This document shows positions 35,417-44,575 of a stretch of 64,000 nt of DNA, one piece after another (position 1 is the stretch's first letter; each line of letters starts with the position of its first letter). The translations under genes and the position numbers were made by a program. The DNA is from JALYXV01 sp963733505 (lineage in GTDB: Bacteria > Actinomycetota > Acidimicrobiia > Acidimicrobiales > Palsa-688): contig CAVTDW010000008.1 of assembly GCA_963733505.1 (NCBI GenBank), positions 281,953 through 345,952 of the forward strand, read 5' to 3'. Below the pieces are notes generated by a model that was not told the origin of the DNA, made no database searches, and saw nothing but the letters and a program-made list of their open reading frames with translations.

Positions 35417-35782
35417 ATGTCGAGCTTCCTCCGCAGCTACCTCACGGTGGCAATTTTCGCAGGGGCCGCGGTCGTGCTGGTTGTCCTGATGCTGGGGTTG
35501 GGGAGCTTGCTGCGACCGACCCGTCCGCAAGCCCAGAAGTACATCGCCTACGAGAGCGGCGTCGACCCCATCGGCGAGGGCTGGTCGCAGAGCCAGATCC
35601 GCTACTACGTCTTCGCCCTGCTCTTCGTCATGTTCGACGTCGAGACGGTCTTCATTCTCCCATGGGCCGTCCGGGTCCAGGCCCTGGGCAGCTATGGTCT
35701 GATCGAGGCAACAGCTTTCATCGTCATCCTGGCCCTGGGCCTGCTGTACGCCTGGCGCAAGGGGGTGCTCCGGTGGGTTTAG
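35417..35782 (+). CDS. nuoA: NADH-quinone oxidoreductase subunit A
   Basis: A 121-residue membrane subunit of respiratory complex I, at the junction of the peripheral and membrane arms. Three hydrophobic spans are seen: TVAIFAGAAVVLVVLMLGLGSLL, the YYVFALLFVMFDVETVFILPWAV segment with the conserved Asp/Glu loop (E-S-G-V-D-P and F-D-V-E), and TAFIVILALGLLYAWRKG. First gene of an 11-gene nuo operon. ATG 35417 gives the family length; an in-frame GTG at 35387 would add ten residues. Divergent from the phosphoesterase gene across 115 bases that must hold both promoters. Confidence 0.95.
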   Translation: MSSFLRSYLTVAIFAGAAVVLVVLMLGLGSLLRPTRPQAQKYIAYESGVDPIGEGWSQSQIRYYVFALLFVMFDVETVFILPWAVRVQALGSYGLIEATAFIVILALGLLYAWRKGVLRWV

Positions 35783-36483
35783 TCGAAAAAGGCTGGGTTC
35801 CCAAGCCCCTCACCGCCCTGCTCAACTCGGCCCGGAGCTACTCGCTGTGGGTCTACCAGTGGGGTCTGGCCTGCTGCGCCATCGAGATGGGCGCCGCCTT
35901 CGGGTCGCCGCGCTACGACGTGATGCGCCTCGGCGTCATCCCCTTCCCGGCCTCAGCCCGCCAGGCCGACCTGGTGGTCATCAGTGGCACCGTCACCGAC
36001 AAAATGGCCCCGCCGATCCGGCGGCTGTATGAGCAGATGCCCGACCCCAAGTACGTGATCTCCATGGGGAGCTGCGCCAACTGCGGCGGCCCCTACTGGG
36101 ACAGCTACTCGGTCACCAAGGGGGTCGACCAGATCATCCCGGTCGACGTTTATGTGCCGGGCTGCCCGCCGCGCCCCGAGGCCCTGCTCGAGGGGATCGT
36201 GCTGCTCCAGCAGGCCATCCGCAAAGAGAACATGGCCGACCGCTGGCGAGGCGACCCGATCGTGGTCGGCGGCGGCACCATCGACGGCCGCGAAAAGCCC
36301 GTGAAGCTGGGCAAGAAGTCTCGCCGCCACGCCGCACGACCCACCTTGAGCGAGACCACCGCGGCCTATAGAGAGAGCCACGCACCCGACAGCGACGGCA
36401 CCGCCGGCAGCGACACCACCGCCGGCACCGGCATGGCAACGGATCCGAACGGGACCCCGGACAAGGTGGCCACCGGTGGCTGA
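35773..36483 (+). CDS. nuoB: NADH-quinone oxidoreductase subunit B
   Basis: A 236-residue peripheral subunit carrying cluster N2, the last iron-sulfur cluster before quinone. Ligand cysteines are visible in WGLACCAIEM, GSCANCGG and VPGCPPRPE. The core (about 1-165) is canonical; a polar C-terminal tail of about 70 residues (KKSRRHAARPTLSETT, then Asp/Gly/Thr-rich) is longer than usual. GTG 35773 (MGLVEKGW) overlaps the end of nuoA by 10 bases. The stop overlaps the nuoC GTG. Confidence 0.96.
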   Translation: MGLVEKGWVPKPLTALLNSARSYSLWVYQWGLACCAIEMGAAFGSPRYDVMRLGVIPFPASARQADLVVISGTVTDKMAPPIRRLYEQMPDPKYVISMGSCANCGGPYWDSYSVTKGVDQIIPVDVYVPGCPPRPEALLEGIVLLQQAIRKENMADRWRGDPIVVGGGTIDGREKPVKLGKKSRRHAARPTLSETTAAYRESHAPDSDGTAGSDTTAGTGMATDPNGTPDKVATGG

Positions 36484-37346
36484 CGAGACGCTCGAAGCCA
36501 CGGCCGAACCCGAAGCGCCGGACCTGCTGCGCCAGCCCATGCTCGACCTGCTCCAGGCCGAGCTGGGCGCCGACCTGCTCCAGGCCGACCTGAAGCTCGG
36601 CGACGACCTGTGCATCCGGGTCAACCGGGCCGCATGGCGGCGGACCGTCGAGTTGTGCCGCGACCGCCTGGGCCTGACGTACTTCTGCTTCCTCTCCGGC
36701 ATCGACTGGCAGCCCAATCCCCAGCTCCTGGGTGAGAAGGAGTGGGAGCCGCCCGAGGAAGCGGCACAGATCGAGGCGGCCGGAGCCGCCGAAGTCGCCA
36801 AGGTCGACGCGGCCCGCGCCGAGCTCGAGGCGGGCGACGATGAGGCCGAGGCCACCGGCGCCGAGGTCGCCGTGGTCGACGCCGAGGTCCCAGAGCTGCC
36901 CGCCCAGGGAGCCGACGGTGCCCAGGGAGCCGACGGAGCAGCCGAGCGGAAGGGCGTATCGCACCGGGGTGGCGGGGGGCGAGAGCCGCTTCCAGGTGTT
37001 CGCCCGGTTGTACAACGTCACCACCCACGTCGGGCTCACCCTCAAGGCCGACCTGGATGGCGACGAGCCCAGCATCGACTCGCTCGTGCCGCTCTACCGC
37101 GGTGCCGACTGGCATGAGCGCGAGGCCTGGGAGATGTACGGGTTCAACTTCGTGGGCCATCCCGGACTACGCCACTTGTATTTGCCCGGCGAGTTCGAGG
37201 GCTACCCGCTCCGCAAGGACTTCCCCCTTCTGGCCCGGTTGGTGAAGCCCTGGCCGGGCCTGGTCGACGTCGAGCCCATGCCGGGCGAGGATGCGGACCC
37301 AGACGCCGAAGGCGACTCGATCTCCGCCGTGACAGACGAGGGCTAA
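36476..37346 (+). CDS. nuoC: NADH-quinone oxidoreductase subunit C (insert and one frameshift)
   Basis: Peripheral-arm subunit. The N-terminal half (LRQPMLDLLQAELGADLLQADLKLGDDLCIRV, YFCFLSGIDWQ) and C-terminal half (SRFQVFARLYNVTTHVGLTLKADL, YRGADWHEREAWEMYGFNFVGHPGLRHLYLPGEFEGYPLRKDFPLL) both match NuoC. Between them is an unusual acidic Ala/Glu/Gly-rich insert (about residues 85-160). Near 36975, in a run of six Gs, the frame slips: the first frame stops at 37117, while the second carries the rest to 37346. Removing one G gives about 289 residues. GTG 36476 overlaps the nuoB stop. Confidence 0.88.
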
Positions 37347-37356
37347 GAGCGCAGAA

Positions 37357-38532
37357 ATGGCTGTCACCGTCTCCGATCGCCAGCGTTCGGCTTACATCGC
37401 GGCCCAGGCGGCCGACGCCCGGGTCAACGTCGAACTCGAGGCCGAGGGCATGACCCTCAACATCGGCCCCCAGCATCCGGCCACCCACGGCACCCTGCGC
37501 ATCGTGGTCCGCCTGGACGGCGAACAGGTGCTCTGGGCCGAACCCGTGGCGGGCTACATGCACCGGGGCTACGAGAAGCTGACCGAGGTCCGGACCTACC
37601 CCCAGATCACCACCCTGGTCAACCGCATCGACTGGCTGGGCAGCTTCTGCAACGAGGTCCCGTTCATCCTGGCGGCCGAGAACCTCATGGACATCGAGGC
37701 GCCACCGCGGGCCCAGTGGATCCGCTGCATCCTCTTCGAGCTGGGCCGCATCGCCAACCTGATCCTGTTCCTCGGCGACATGGGCGTGCAGCTGGGCGCC
37801 CTGACCCCGGTGTTCTTCGCCTTCCGCGACCGCGAGCACGTCCTCAACTTGATCGAGTCCGCCACCGGCGGGCGCTTCCACCCCAACTTCGACCGTATCG
37901 GCGGCCTGAAGGAGGATTTCCCCAAGGGCTGGATCGACGAGACCAAGGGCGTCCTCAAGAAGGTGGCGGGCTTCTGCGACGAGATCGAGACCCTCCTCAT
38001 GGGCAACGAGATCTTCGAGCGCCGCACCCGCGGCATCGGGGTCATCCCGCCGCAGGTCGCCCTGGAGTACGGGCTCTCGGGTGCCAACGCCCGGGCCTCG
38101 GGCATCGACTTCGACCTCCGCCGCGACGAGCCCTCCCCGCTGCCGTGGGACAAGTGCGAGTTCAAGGTCTGGACCCACCCCGACGGCGACTGCTTCGCCC
38201 GCTACTGGGTCCGCCTCCAGGAGGTCCGCGAGGCGGCCAAGATCGTGCGCCAGCTGCTCGACAGCATCCCGAGCGGCGCCATCCAGGCCAAGGTGCCCCG
38301 CATCATCAAGGTGCCGGCGGGCGAGGCGTGGGTGCACACCGAGAACCCGCTGGGCGAGATGGGCTACTACGTGGTGAGCCAGGGCGGCCTCGGCCCGTTC
38401 CGCTGCAAGATCCGCACCCCGTCGTTCTCCAACGTCTCGATCACGCCGTGGCTCCTGCGCGGGGTGTTCGTCCCCGACGTCATCACCATCCTGGCCAGCC
38501 TGTACTTCATCCTCGGCGACATCGACCGGTAG
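37357..38532 (+). CDS. nuoD: NADH-quinone oxidoreductase subunit D
   Basis: A 391-residue quinone-site subunit related to hydrogenase large subunits. Motifs: MTLNIGPQHPATHGTLRIVV (quinone-site His), GYMHRGYEKLTEVRTY, NRIDWLGSFCNEV, RILFELGRIANLILFLGD-type CILFELGRIANL, and the C-terminal PSFSNVSITPWLLRG with ILGDIDR end. Length is slightly below the usual 400-430. ATG 37357 comes 10 bases after nuoC. The arginine in the RGYEKLTE region corresponds to the area methylated by NDUFAF7 in mitochondria; a MidA-type gene lies downstream of this operon. Confidence 0.97.
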   Translation: MAVTVSDRQRSAYIAAQAADARVNVELEAEGMTLNIGPQHPATHGTLRIVVRLDGEQVLWAEPVAGYMHRGYEKLTEVRTYPQITTLVNRIDWLGSFCNEVPFILAAENLMDIEAPPRAQWIRCILFELGRIANLILFLGDMGVQLGALTPVFFAFRDREHVLNLIESATGGRFHPNFDRIGGLKEDFPKGWIDETKGVLKKVAGFCDEIETLLMGNEIFERRTRGIGVIPPQVALEYGLSGANARASGIDFDLRRDEPSPLPWDKCEFKVWTHPDGDCFARYWVRLQEVREAAKIVRQLLDSIPSGAIQAKVPRIIKVPAGEAWVHTENPLGEMGYYVVSQGGLGPFRCKIRTPSFSNVSITPWLLRGVFVPDVITILASLYFILGDIDR

Positions 38533-38537
38533 CTCGA

Positions 38538-39566
38538 GTGTCCATCCTCGCCACCGTTCCCTACTGGGGCCAGACCCTGATCAAGGTGCTGCTGGTCCTC
38601 ATCGCGGTACCAACCGCCACCGCCCTCATCGTCCAGACCTTCTTGTTCAAGGTCATGGCCCATATGCAAAGCCGCCTCGGTCCTATGGAGGCGGGCCCTC
38701 ACGGGTCGCTGCAACTGATGGCCGACGGCGGCAAGTTCCTCCAGAAGGAACTGATCGCTCCAGCCAGCGCCGACAAGCGGGTCTTCGCCTTGGCCCCGGT
38801 GATCGTGCTGATCAGCACGTTCATGCTCTACGTCGTCATCCCCGTCGGCCCCGGCGCCATCGGGGAGAACCTCGACACCGGGATCTTCTTCGCCCTGGCC
38901 GTCAGCTCCCTGTCGGTTATCGGCATCCTGGCCGCGGGCTGGGCGTCGGCCAACAAGTACTCCCTCATGGGCGGCCTGCGGGCCGCGGGCCAGCTGATCG
39001 CCTACGAGCTGCCCCTCGTGCTGGCCGTGGTCGGTGTGGTCATGATGGCCGGGACCCTCTCGCTGCAGGGCATCATCCACGCCCAGACCCACTTCGAACT
39101 GTTCGGCACCGGCCTGATCGTGCCCTTCGCCCTGCCCCAGGCGGTGGGTTTCATCCTGTTTCTCATCGCCGCCCAGGCCGAACTGACCCAGACCCCCTTC
39201 GACATGCCCATCGCCGAGTCGGAACTGGTGGCGGGCTACCAGACCGAATACAGCGGCCTGCTGTTCCTCTTCTTCTACATCGGCGAGTTCGGCACCGCCT
39301 TCGGGCTGTCGGCCATCGCGGCCACGCTGTTCCTCGGCGGCTGGTGGATTCCCTTCTACCACCCGAGCGGGTTGTGGGGTGACCTGTTCGGCTTCGGCGT
39401 GCTCTTCGCCAAGACCATGGCCATCGCGTTCTTGGTCTTCTGGATCCGGTTCACCTACCCCCGGTTCCGTGAGGATCAGCTCCAGGCCTTCGCGTGGAAA
39501 GTCCTCATACCGGTTGCCCTGGTCAACGTCCTGGCCACGGCGGCCTTCAAGGTGGTGATCGGGTAA
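38538..39566 (+). CDS. nuoH: NADH-quinone oxidoreductase subunit H
   Basis: A 342-residue, eight-span heel subunit of the membrane arm, forming part of the quinone chamber. Characteristic stretches: MAHMQSRLGPMEAGPHGSLQLMADGGKFLQKE, GGLRAAGQLIAYELPL, TQTPFDMPIAESELVAGYQTEYSG (acidic quinone-site loop) and FWIRFTYPRFREDQ. GTG 38538 lies 5 bases after the nuoD stop. In most bacteria nuoE, F and G separate nuoD from nuoH; here nothing does. The stop overlaps the nuoI ATG. Confidence 0.96.
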   Translation: MSILATVPYWGQTLIKVLLVLIAVPTATALIVQTFLFKVMAHMQSRLGPMEAGPHGSLQLMADGGKFLQKELIAPASADKRVFALAPVIVLISTFMLYVVIPVGPGAIGENLDTGIFFALAVSSLSVIGILAAGWASANKYSLMGGLRAAGQLIAYELPLVLAVVGVVMMAGTLSLQGIIHAQTHFELFGTGLIVPFALPQAVGFILFLIAAQAELTQTPFDMPIAESELVAGYQTEYSGLLFLFFYIGEFGTAFGLSAIAATLFLGGWWIPFYHPSGLWGDLFGFGVLFAKTMAIAFLVFWIRFTYPRFREDQLQAFAWKVLIPVALVNVLATAAFKVVIG

Positions 39567-40066
39567 TGGCTCCCAAACTCCCCGGCCTGGTCAAGGGCCT
39601 CGGCGTCACGCTGCGCACGATGATGAAGCCGGCCGTCACGGTCCAATACACCGGGCCCCACGGCAAGGAACGTGAGGACCCGCCCAGCCGGGCCCGCGGC
39701 GTCATCGCCCTGAAGGAAGAGAACTGCACCGTCTGCATGCTCTGCGCCCGGCAGTGCCCGGACTGGTGCATCTACATCGAGGGCCACAAGGACAAGGCGC
39801 CGCCTCGCCGGGAGGGCGGCAAGCCTCGCTCGGTCCAGTACCTCGACCGCTTCGACATCGACTACGGGCTGTGCATGTACTGCGGCATCTGCGTCGAGGT
39901 GTGCCCCTTCGACGCCTTGTTCTGGAGCCCCGAGTTCGAGTACTCCGAGCCCCGCATCGCCGACCTGCTGCACGACAAGACCCGCCTCGGCGAATGGATG
40001 GAGGGCGTTCCCGAACCGCAGGCCCTCGAGGTTGGAGCGCTCGCCAAAAAGGGTGGGAAAAAGTAG
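39566..40066 (+). CDS. nuoI: NADH-quinone oxidoreductase subunit I
   Basis: A 166-residue ferredoxin-like subunit with two 4Fe-4S clusters (N6a, N6b): CTVCMLCARQCP and CMYCGICVEVCP, both with the C-x2-C-x2-C-x3-C-P pattern. These are the entry clusters of the chain in an enzyme without NuoEFG. The N-terminus GLVKGLGVTLRTMMKPAVTVQY is typical. ATG 39566 shares its A with the nuoH TAA. The Lys-rich tail is short. Confidence 0.97.
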   Translation: MAPKLPGLVKGLGVTLRTMMKPAVTVQYTGPHGKEREDPPSRARGVIALKEENCTVCMLCARQCPDWCIYIEGHKDKAPPRREGGKPRSVQYLDRFDIDYGLCMYCGICVEVCPFDALFWSPEFEYSEPRIADLLHDKTRLGEWMEGVPEPQALEVGALAKKGGKK

Positions 40067-40069
40067 GCC

Positions 40070-40609
40070 ATGTTCGGCTCCGACCTCGCGCTCGTTCACG
40101 GCCTCGACGTGGCTCAGCAAATCGCCTTTTTCGCGTTGGCCGCGGCAATGGTGCTTTCGGCCCTGCGCATGGTCACGACCAAGAACCTGGTCCACGCCGC
40201 CTTGTACCTCACCGTGGTGCTGGCCGGGGCGGCCGGCCTGTACATCCTGCTGGCGGCCGAGTTCGTCGCTGTCACCCAGGTACTGGTGTACATCGGCGCG
40301 ATCGTCGTGCTCATGCTGTTCGGCCTATTTCTCACCCGGGCGCCCCTCGGCACCGGCCAGGACCTGGACAACAACCAGCGCTGGCTGGCCGCGGTCATCG
40401 CCCTGTTCCTGTTCGGGGTGCTCGGCGTCACGCTGCAGAAAGGCTTCAAGGGCCAGCACGTGAACCCCACCCTCATTGCCGACGGGGGCAGCAACACCGC
40501 CGCCATCGGGGTGTCGATCTTCCACGACTTCGTGGTGCCCTTCGAAGTGGCGTCCATCCTCCTTCTGGCGGCGCTGGTCGGCGCCGTCGTGATCGCCCGG
40601 CGGGACTAG
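40070..40609 (+). CDS. nuoJ: NADH-quinone oxidoreductase subunit J
   Basis: A 179-residue membrane subunit with about five spans. Family signature: MVTTKNLVHAALYLTVVLAGAAGLYILLAAEFVAVTQVLVYIGAIVVLMLFG, where the glycine in YIGAIVVLMLF forms the pi-bulge helix. ATG 40070 is 3 bases after nuoI. It belongs to the proton-translocating arm. Confidence 0.96.
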   Translation: MFGSDLALVHGLDVAQQIAFFALAAAMVLSALRMVTTKNLVHAALYLTVVLAGAAGLYILLAAEFVAVTQVLVYIGAIVVLMLFGLFLTRAPLGTGQDLDNNQRWLAAVIALFLFGVLGVTLQKGFKGQHVNPTLIADGGSNTAAIGVSIFHDFVVPFEVASILLLAALVGAVVIARRD

Positions 40610-40611
40610 CG

Positions 40612-40911
40612 ATGCTCCTGAACGAGTTCCTGCTCCTGGCCGCCTTCCTCTTCTGCACCGGGGTCTATGGCGCCCTGGCCCGCAAGAACAGCGTGCTCGT
40701 CCTCATGTCGATCGAGCTCATCTTGAACGCGGTCAACATCAACCTGATCGCCTTCGGCGCCTTCAACAACACCGTGGCCGGGCAGGTGTTCGCCCTGTTC
40801 GTCATCGCCGTGGCGGCAGCCGAAGTGGGCGTCGGTTTGGCCATCGTGCTCCTCATCTATCGCAACCGTCACTCGATCGACCTGGACAAGGTCGACGTCA
40901 TGAAGGGCTGA
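40612..40911 (+). CDS. nuoK: NADH-quinone oxidoreductase subunit K
   Basis: A 99-residue, three-span membrane subunit. Conserved glutamates of the proton path are in MSIELILNAVNINLIAF and AAAEVGVGLAIVLLIYR. ATG 40612 is 2 bases after the nuoJ stop. Length and pattern are canonical. Confidence 0.97.
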   Translation: MLLNEFLLLAAFLFCTGVYGALARKNSVLVLMSIELILNAVNINLIAFGAFNNTVAGQVFALFVIAVAAAEVGVGLAIVLLIYRNRHSIDLDKVDVMKG

Positions 40912-40924
40912 GGCACCAGAAACC

Positions 40925-42970
40925 GTGAACTGGTTCCTCACCAACGCCTGGCTGATCCCGCTCCTGCCGGCGCTCAGCTTCGTCGTGATCCTGCTCTTCG
41001 GGAAGCGACTGCCCAACAAGGGCTCGGAGGTCGGCGTCACCGCGGTCGCGGCCTCGTTCGTACTCGCCGTCTGTACCGGCATCGCGTGGATCCAGCGGGC
41101 CACCTCGGGCGAGGAACACCTCCGCCCGGCGGTCCAAAACGACCTGTTCCTCTGGTTCAAGTTCGGGCCCAGCGAGACGCACTTCGGGATTCACATCGAC
41201 GGCCTGGCCGTGATGCTGCTCTTCGTCGTCACCTTCATCGCCTTGATGGTCCACGTGTTCTCCCTCGAATACCTCCGAGGCGACCGCCGGTACACCTATT
41301 ACTTCGCGGCCCTGTCGTTGTTCACCGCTTCCATGCTCACCATGGTGAGCGCCGCGAACTCGCTCCAGTTGCTGCTCGGCTGGGAGGGCATGGGCGTCTG
41401 CTCGTTCATGCTCATCGGCCACTGGTGGGAGGACAAGGCCAACTCCGACGCCGCACTGAAGGCGTTCCTGACCACCCGAACCGGCGACATCGGCCTGCTC
41501 ATCGGCCTGACGATGACGTTCTTCCTGGCCGGACAGACCTTCGACATCGAGAAGATCAACCAAGCCGCCCTGGCCGGGCACATGCCCCACACCCTGCTGC
41601 TCCTGGCGGGCATCGCCCTGATGGCCGCCGTGGTGGGCAAGTCGGCCCAGTTTCCCCTCCACACCTGGCTGCCTGATGCCATGGCCGGACCGACGCCGGT
41701 ATCGGCGTTAATTCACGCCGCAACAATGGTCGTAGCCGGCGTCTATCTGGTGGCGCGCTTCTACGGGGTATTTTCCCAGGCCTTCCACATCTTCACCCCA
41801 GGTCACGCCGGCTTCAACCTGGTGGCCATCATCGGTGGGGTGACGATCATCATCGCCGCCCTGCTGGCGTTCGTGCAGCACGACATCAAGAAGGTGCTGG
41901 CGTACTCGACGGTCAGCCAGCTGGGTTACATGGTCATGGCGCTCGGCGTCGGGGCGTGGACCGCGGCGATCTTCCACCTGTTCACCCACGCCTTCTTCAA
42001 GGCCGACCTGTTCCTCGGCGCCGGGTCGGTCAGCCACAGCGGCTCGCACCACAGCTTCGACATGAAGAAGGACATGGGCGGCCTGCGCAAGCAGATGCCG
42101 GTCACCTTCGTCACCTTCGTCATCGGATCGGCCGCCCTGGCCGGGATCTTCCCGCTGGCGGGCTTCTGGTCCAAGGACGAAATCCTGGTCGGGGCGGGTC
42201 ACAACGGCTACGTCGCCTTCATGATCATCGGCCTGATCGGGGCCATGATGACCGCTGGGTACATGACCCGCTGCGTGTGGCTGACATTCTTCGGCGAGTT
42301 CCGGGGGCACGGCCATCCCCACGAGTCGCCCCGCCAGATCACCGGCCCCCTGATCATCTTGACGTTCATGGCCGTGGTCGCCGGCTGGGTCAACGGCTTC
42401 GGACTGCACTACTTCCAGAAGTGGACCGCCAACCCGGTGGTCGAGACGGCCATGAAGCTGGGCAACGTCACCGAAGCGCCATTCTCCTGGCCCGCCGCCG
42501 CCTTGTCGGTGGCGCTGGTCCTGATTGCGATCGCCTTGGCGTGGGCGTACTACGAGTATCACGCCTTCGGGTTCCTGCACGGGCTGACGGAGCGCAACGC
42601 CACCGCCAAGGCGGGCTACACCTTCGTCGAGCAGAAGTACTACCTCGACTACCTGTGGACCGACGTCGTCGTCGGCTCGATCAAGCGGCCCATTGCGGCC
42701 GGCGCCTACTGGCTCAACCAGAACGTCATCGACGGGATCGTCAACGGGACCGCGACCGGCTCACGGCTCGTCGCCAACTTCGTGTACCGCTACATCGACC
42801 AGGACCTCGTCGACGGAGCGGTCAACGGCACCGCATTCTCGGCGGAAGAGGGTGGCAGCATCCTGCGCAAAATGCAGACCGGGCGAGTCCAGCAGTACGC
42901 CGCCGCCTTCTTCGGCTTCGGCGTCGTCATCATCGGCATCGGGCTGTTGGCCCTGACCCATTCGTTCTGA
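40925..42970 (+). CDS. nuoL: NADH-quinone oxidoreductase subunit L
   Basis: A 681-residue antiporter-like subunit at the distal end of the membrane arm, with the long lateral helix at the C-terminus. Motifs: LLLGWEGMGVCSFMLIGHWW (conserved Glu), AQFPLHTWLPDAMAGPTPVSALIHAATMVVAGVYL (Lys/His channel), DIKKVLAYSTVSQLGYMVMALGVG and THAFFKADLFLGAGSV. GTG 40925 follows nuoK by 13 bases. The C-terminal region (about 570-660) with repeated VNGTA segments is a typical variable part. Confidence 0.97.
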   Translation: MNWFLTNAWLIPLLPALSFVVILLFGKRLPNKGSEVGVTAVAASFVLAVCTGIAWIQRATSGEEHLRPAVQNDLFLWFKFGPSETHFGIHIDGLAVMLLFVVTFIALMVHVFSLEYLRGDRRYTYYFAALSLFTASMLTMVSAANSLQLLLGWEGMGVCSFMLIGHWWEDKANSDAALKAFLTTRTGDIGLLIGLTMTFFLAGQTFDIEKINQAALAGHMPHTLLLLAGIALMAAVVGKSAQFPLHTWLPDAMAGPTPVSALIHAATMVVAGVYLVARFYGVFSQAFHIFTPGHAGFNLVAIIGGVTIIIAALLAFVQHDIKKVLAYSTVSQLGYMVMALGVGAWTAAIFHLFTHAFFKADLFLGAGSVSHSGSHHSFDMKKDMGGLRKQMPVTFVTFVIGSAALAGIFPLAGFWSKDEILVGAGHNGYVAFMIIGLIGAMMTAGYMTRCVWLTFFGEFRGHGHPHESPRQITGPLIILTFMAVVAGWVNGFGLHYFQKWTANPVVETAMKLGNVTEAPFSWPAAALSVALVLIAIALAWAYYEYHAFGFLHGLTERNATAKAGYTFVEQKYYLDYLWTDVVVGSIKRPIAAGAYWLNQNVIDGIVNGTATGSRLVANFVYRYIDQDLVDGAVNGTAFSAEEGGSILRKMQTGRVQQYAAAFFGFGVVIIGIGLLALTHSF

Positions 42971-42983
42971 CTAGGGAGCTTTT

Positions 42984-44575
42984 GTGAACGGCTTTGACCA
43001 TTGGGTCCTGAGCGGGGCGATCTTCATCCCCATCATCGGGGCGATCGTGATCGGGTTCATCCCCCGGGCCAACGAATTGCAGATCAAGGCGGTGGCACTG
43101 CTGACCACCCTGGTGACGCTGGCGCTCGGCGTCTACCTGGTGGCGTCGTTCGACTACGACTCCTCAGGCGTCTTGCAGTTCGCGGTCAACCGGCCCTGGA
43201 TCGACGTGATCCATTCGCAGTACCACGTCGGGGTGGACGGGATCTCGCTGCCGATGCTGGTCCTGTCGATGTTCATCACCGTCTTGTGCGTGATCTACAG
43301 CTGGGACCACTTCCCCGAACCCCATGACCCCAAGGGCTTCCTGATCCTCATGCTGATCCTGGAAGTGGGGATGAACGGGACGTTCGTGGCCCAGGACCTG
43401 ATCCTGTTCTTCGTTTTCTTCGAGTTGGTCCTGCTCCCGATGTACTTCATGATCGGCCGTTGGGGCGGGACTCGCCGGCAGTACGCGTCGATCAAGTTCT
43501 TCCTGTTCACCTTGTTCGGCTCGGCCCTCATGATCCTGAGTTTCCTGGCGCTGTACTTCAAGGCGGGTGGGACCACCTTCGACATCCCGGGCCTGATCAC
43601 GTACTTCTCCGACCCGTCGCACGCCTTGGCCCATAACACGGCGCTGGTGATCTTCGGGGGGCTGTTCATCGGCTTTGCCATCAAGGTGCCGATGTTCCCG
43701 TTCCACACCTGGCTGCCCGACGCCCATACCGAGGCGCCGACCGTCGGCTCGGTGATCCTGGCCGCCATCCTCCTGAAGTTGGGGACCTACGGGTTCATCC
43801 GCATCGCCATCCCCATGCTCCCCGGCGCCGCCGCGTCATGGGCCCCGTGGATCGGTGGCCTGGCGGTGATCGGAATCATCTACGGCGCCCTGTGTTGTCT
43901 GGCCCAGACCGACTTGAAACGGCTCATCGCGTTCTCGTCGGTGGCGCACATGGGCTTCGTGATGCTCGGGATCTCTACCTTGACGTCCTACGGCATCAAC
44001 GCGGCCGTCTTCGGCATGGTGGCCCACGGCCTGATCACCGGGATGCTGTTCTTCCTGGCGGGGTCGATCGGCGAGCGCTACGGGACGCGCGAGATCAGCC
44101 GGCTGGGGGGCCTGTTGGTCCAGGCCCCCCGCCTCGGCTGGATACTGGGGTTCTGCGCCATGGCCTCGTTAGGGTTACCGGGGCTGGCCGGATTCTGGGG
44201 GAATTCCCCGCCATCTTGTCGTCGTTCGCCCCGTCGGGGGCCCTGACCAACCACCTGGGATTGTTCCGGGCCTACATGGTGATCGCCGCCGTCGGAACGG
44301 TACTGGCCGCGGGGTACCTGCTGTGGATGTTCCAGCGGGTGGCGTTCGGCGTGCCCAAGGCCGAGTTCGAGAAGGCGCACATCCATGACGTCCACATGCC
44401 CGAGTGGCTGTCCTGGACGCCGATCCTGCTGCTCATCGTGATCCTCGGGATCTACCCCCACTTCCTGTTCAAGACCACCAACGCGGCGGTCAACCAAGCC
44501 ACCATCGGCGTTCCGGCCCCGGTCAACATCGCCCCGAGCGGTGGCGCCGCGGCCGCCGCCGCGCCCGCGCCGTGA
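42984..44575 (+). CDS. nuoM: NADH-quinone oxidoreductase subunit M (one frameshift)
   Basis: Antiporter-like proton-pumping subunit. The first frame (GTG 42984) covers HVGVDGISLPMLVLS, FFELVLLPMYFMIGRWG, VPMFPFHTWLPDAHTEAPTVGSVILAAILLKLGTYG and DLKRLIAFSSVAHMGFVMLG, reaching GLPGLAGFWG. At about 44200 a G-run has five Gs where six are needed: the frame then ends falsely at 44246, while the other frame reads EFPAILSSFAPSGALTNHLGLFRAYMVIAAVGTVLAAGYLLWMFQRVAFG to 44575. Adding one G restores 530 residues. The stop overlaps the nuoN GTG. Confidence 0.93.
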
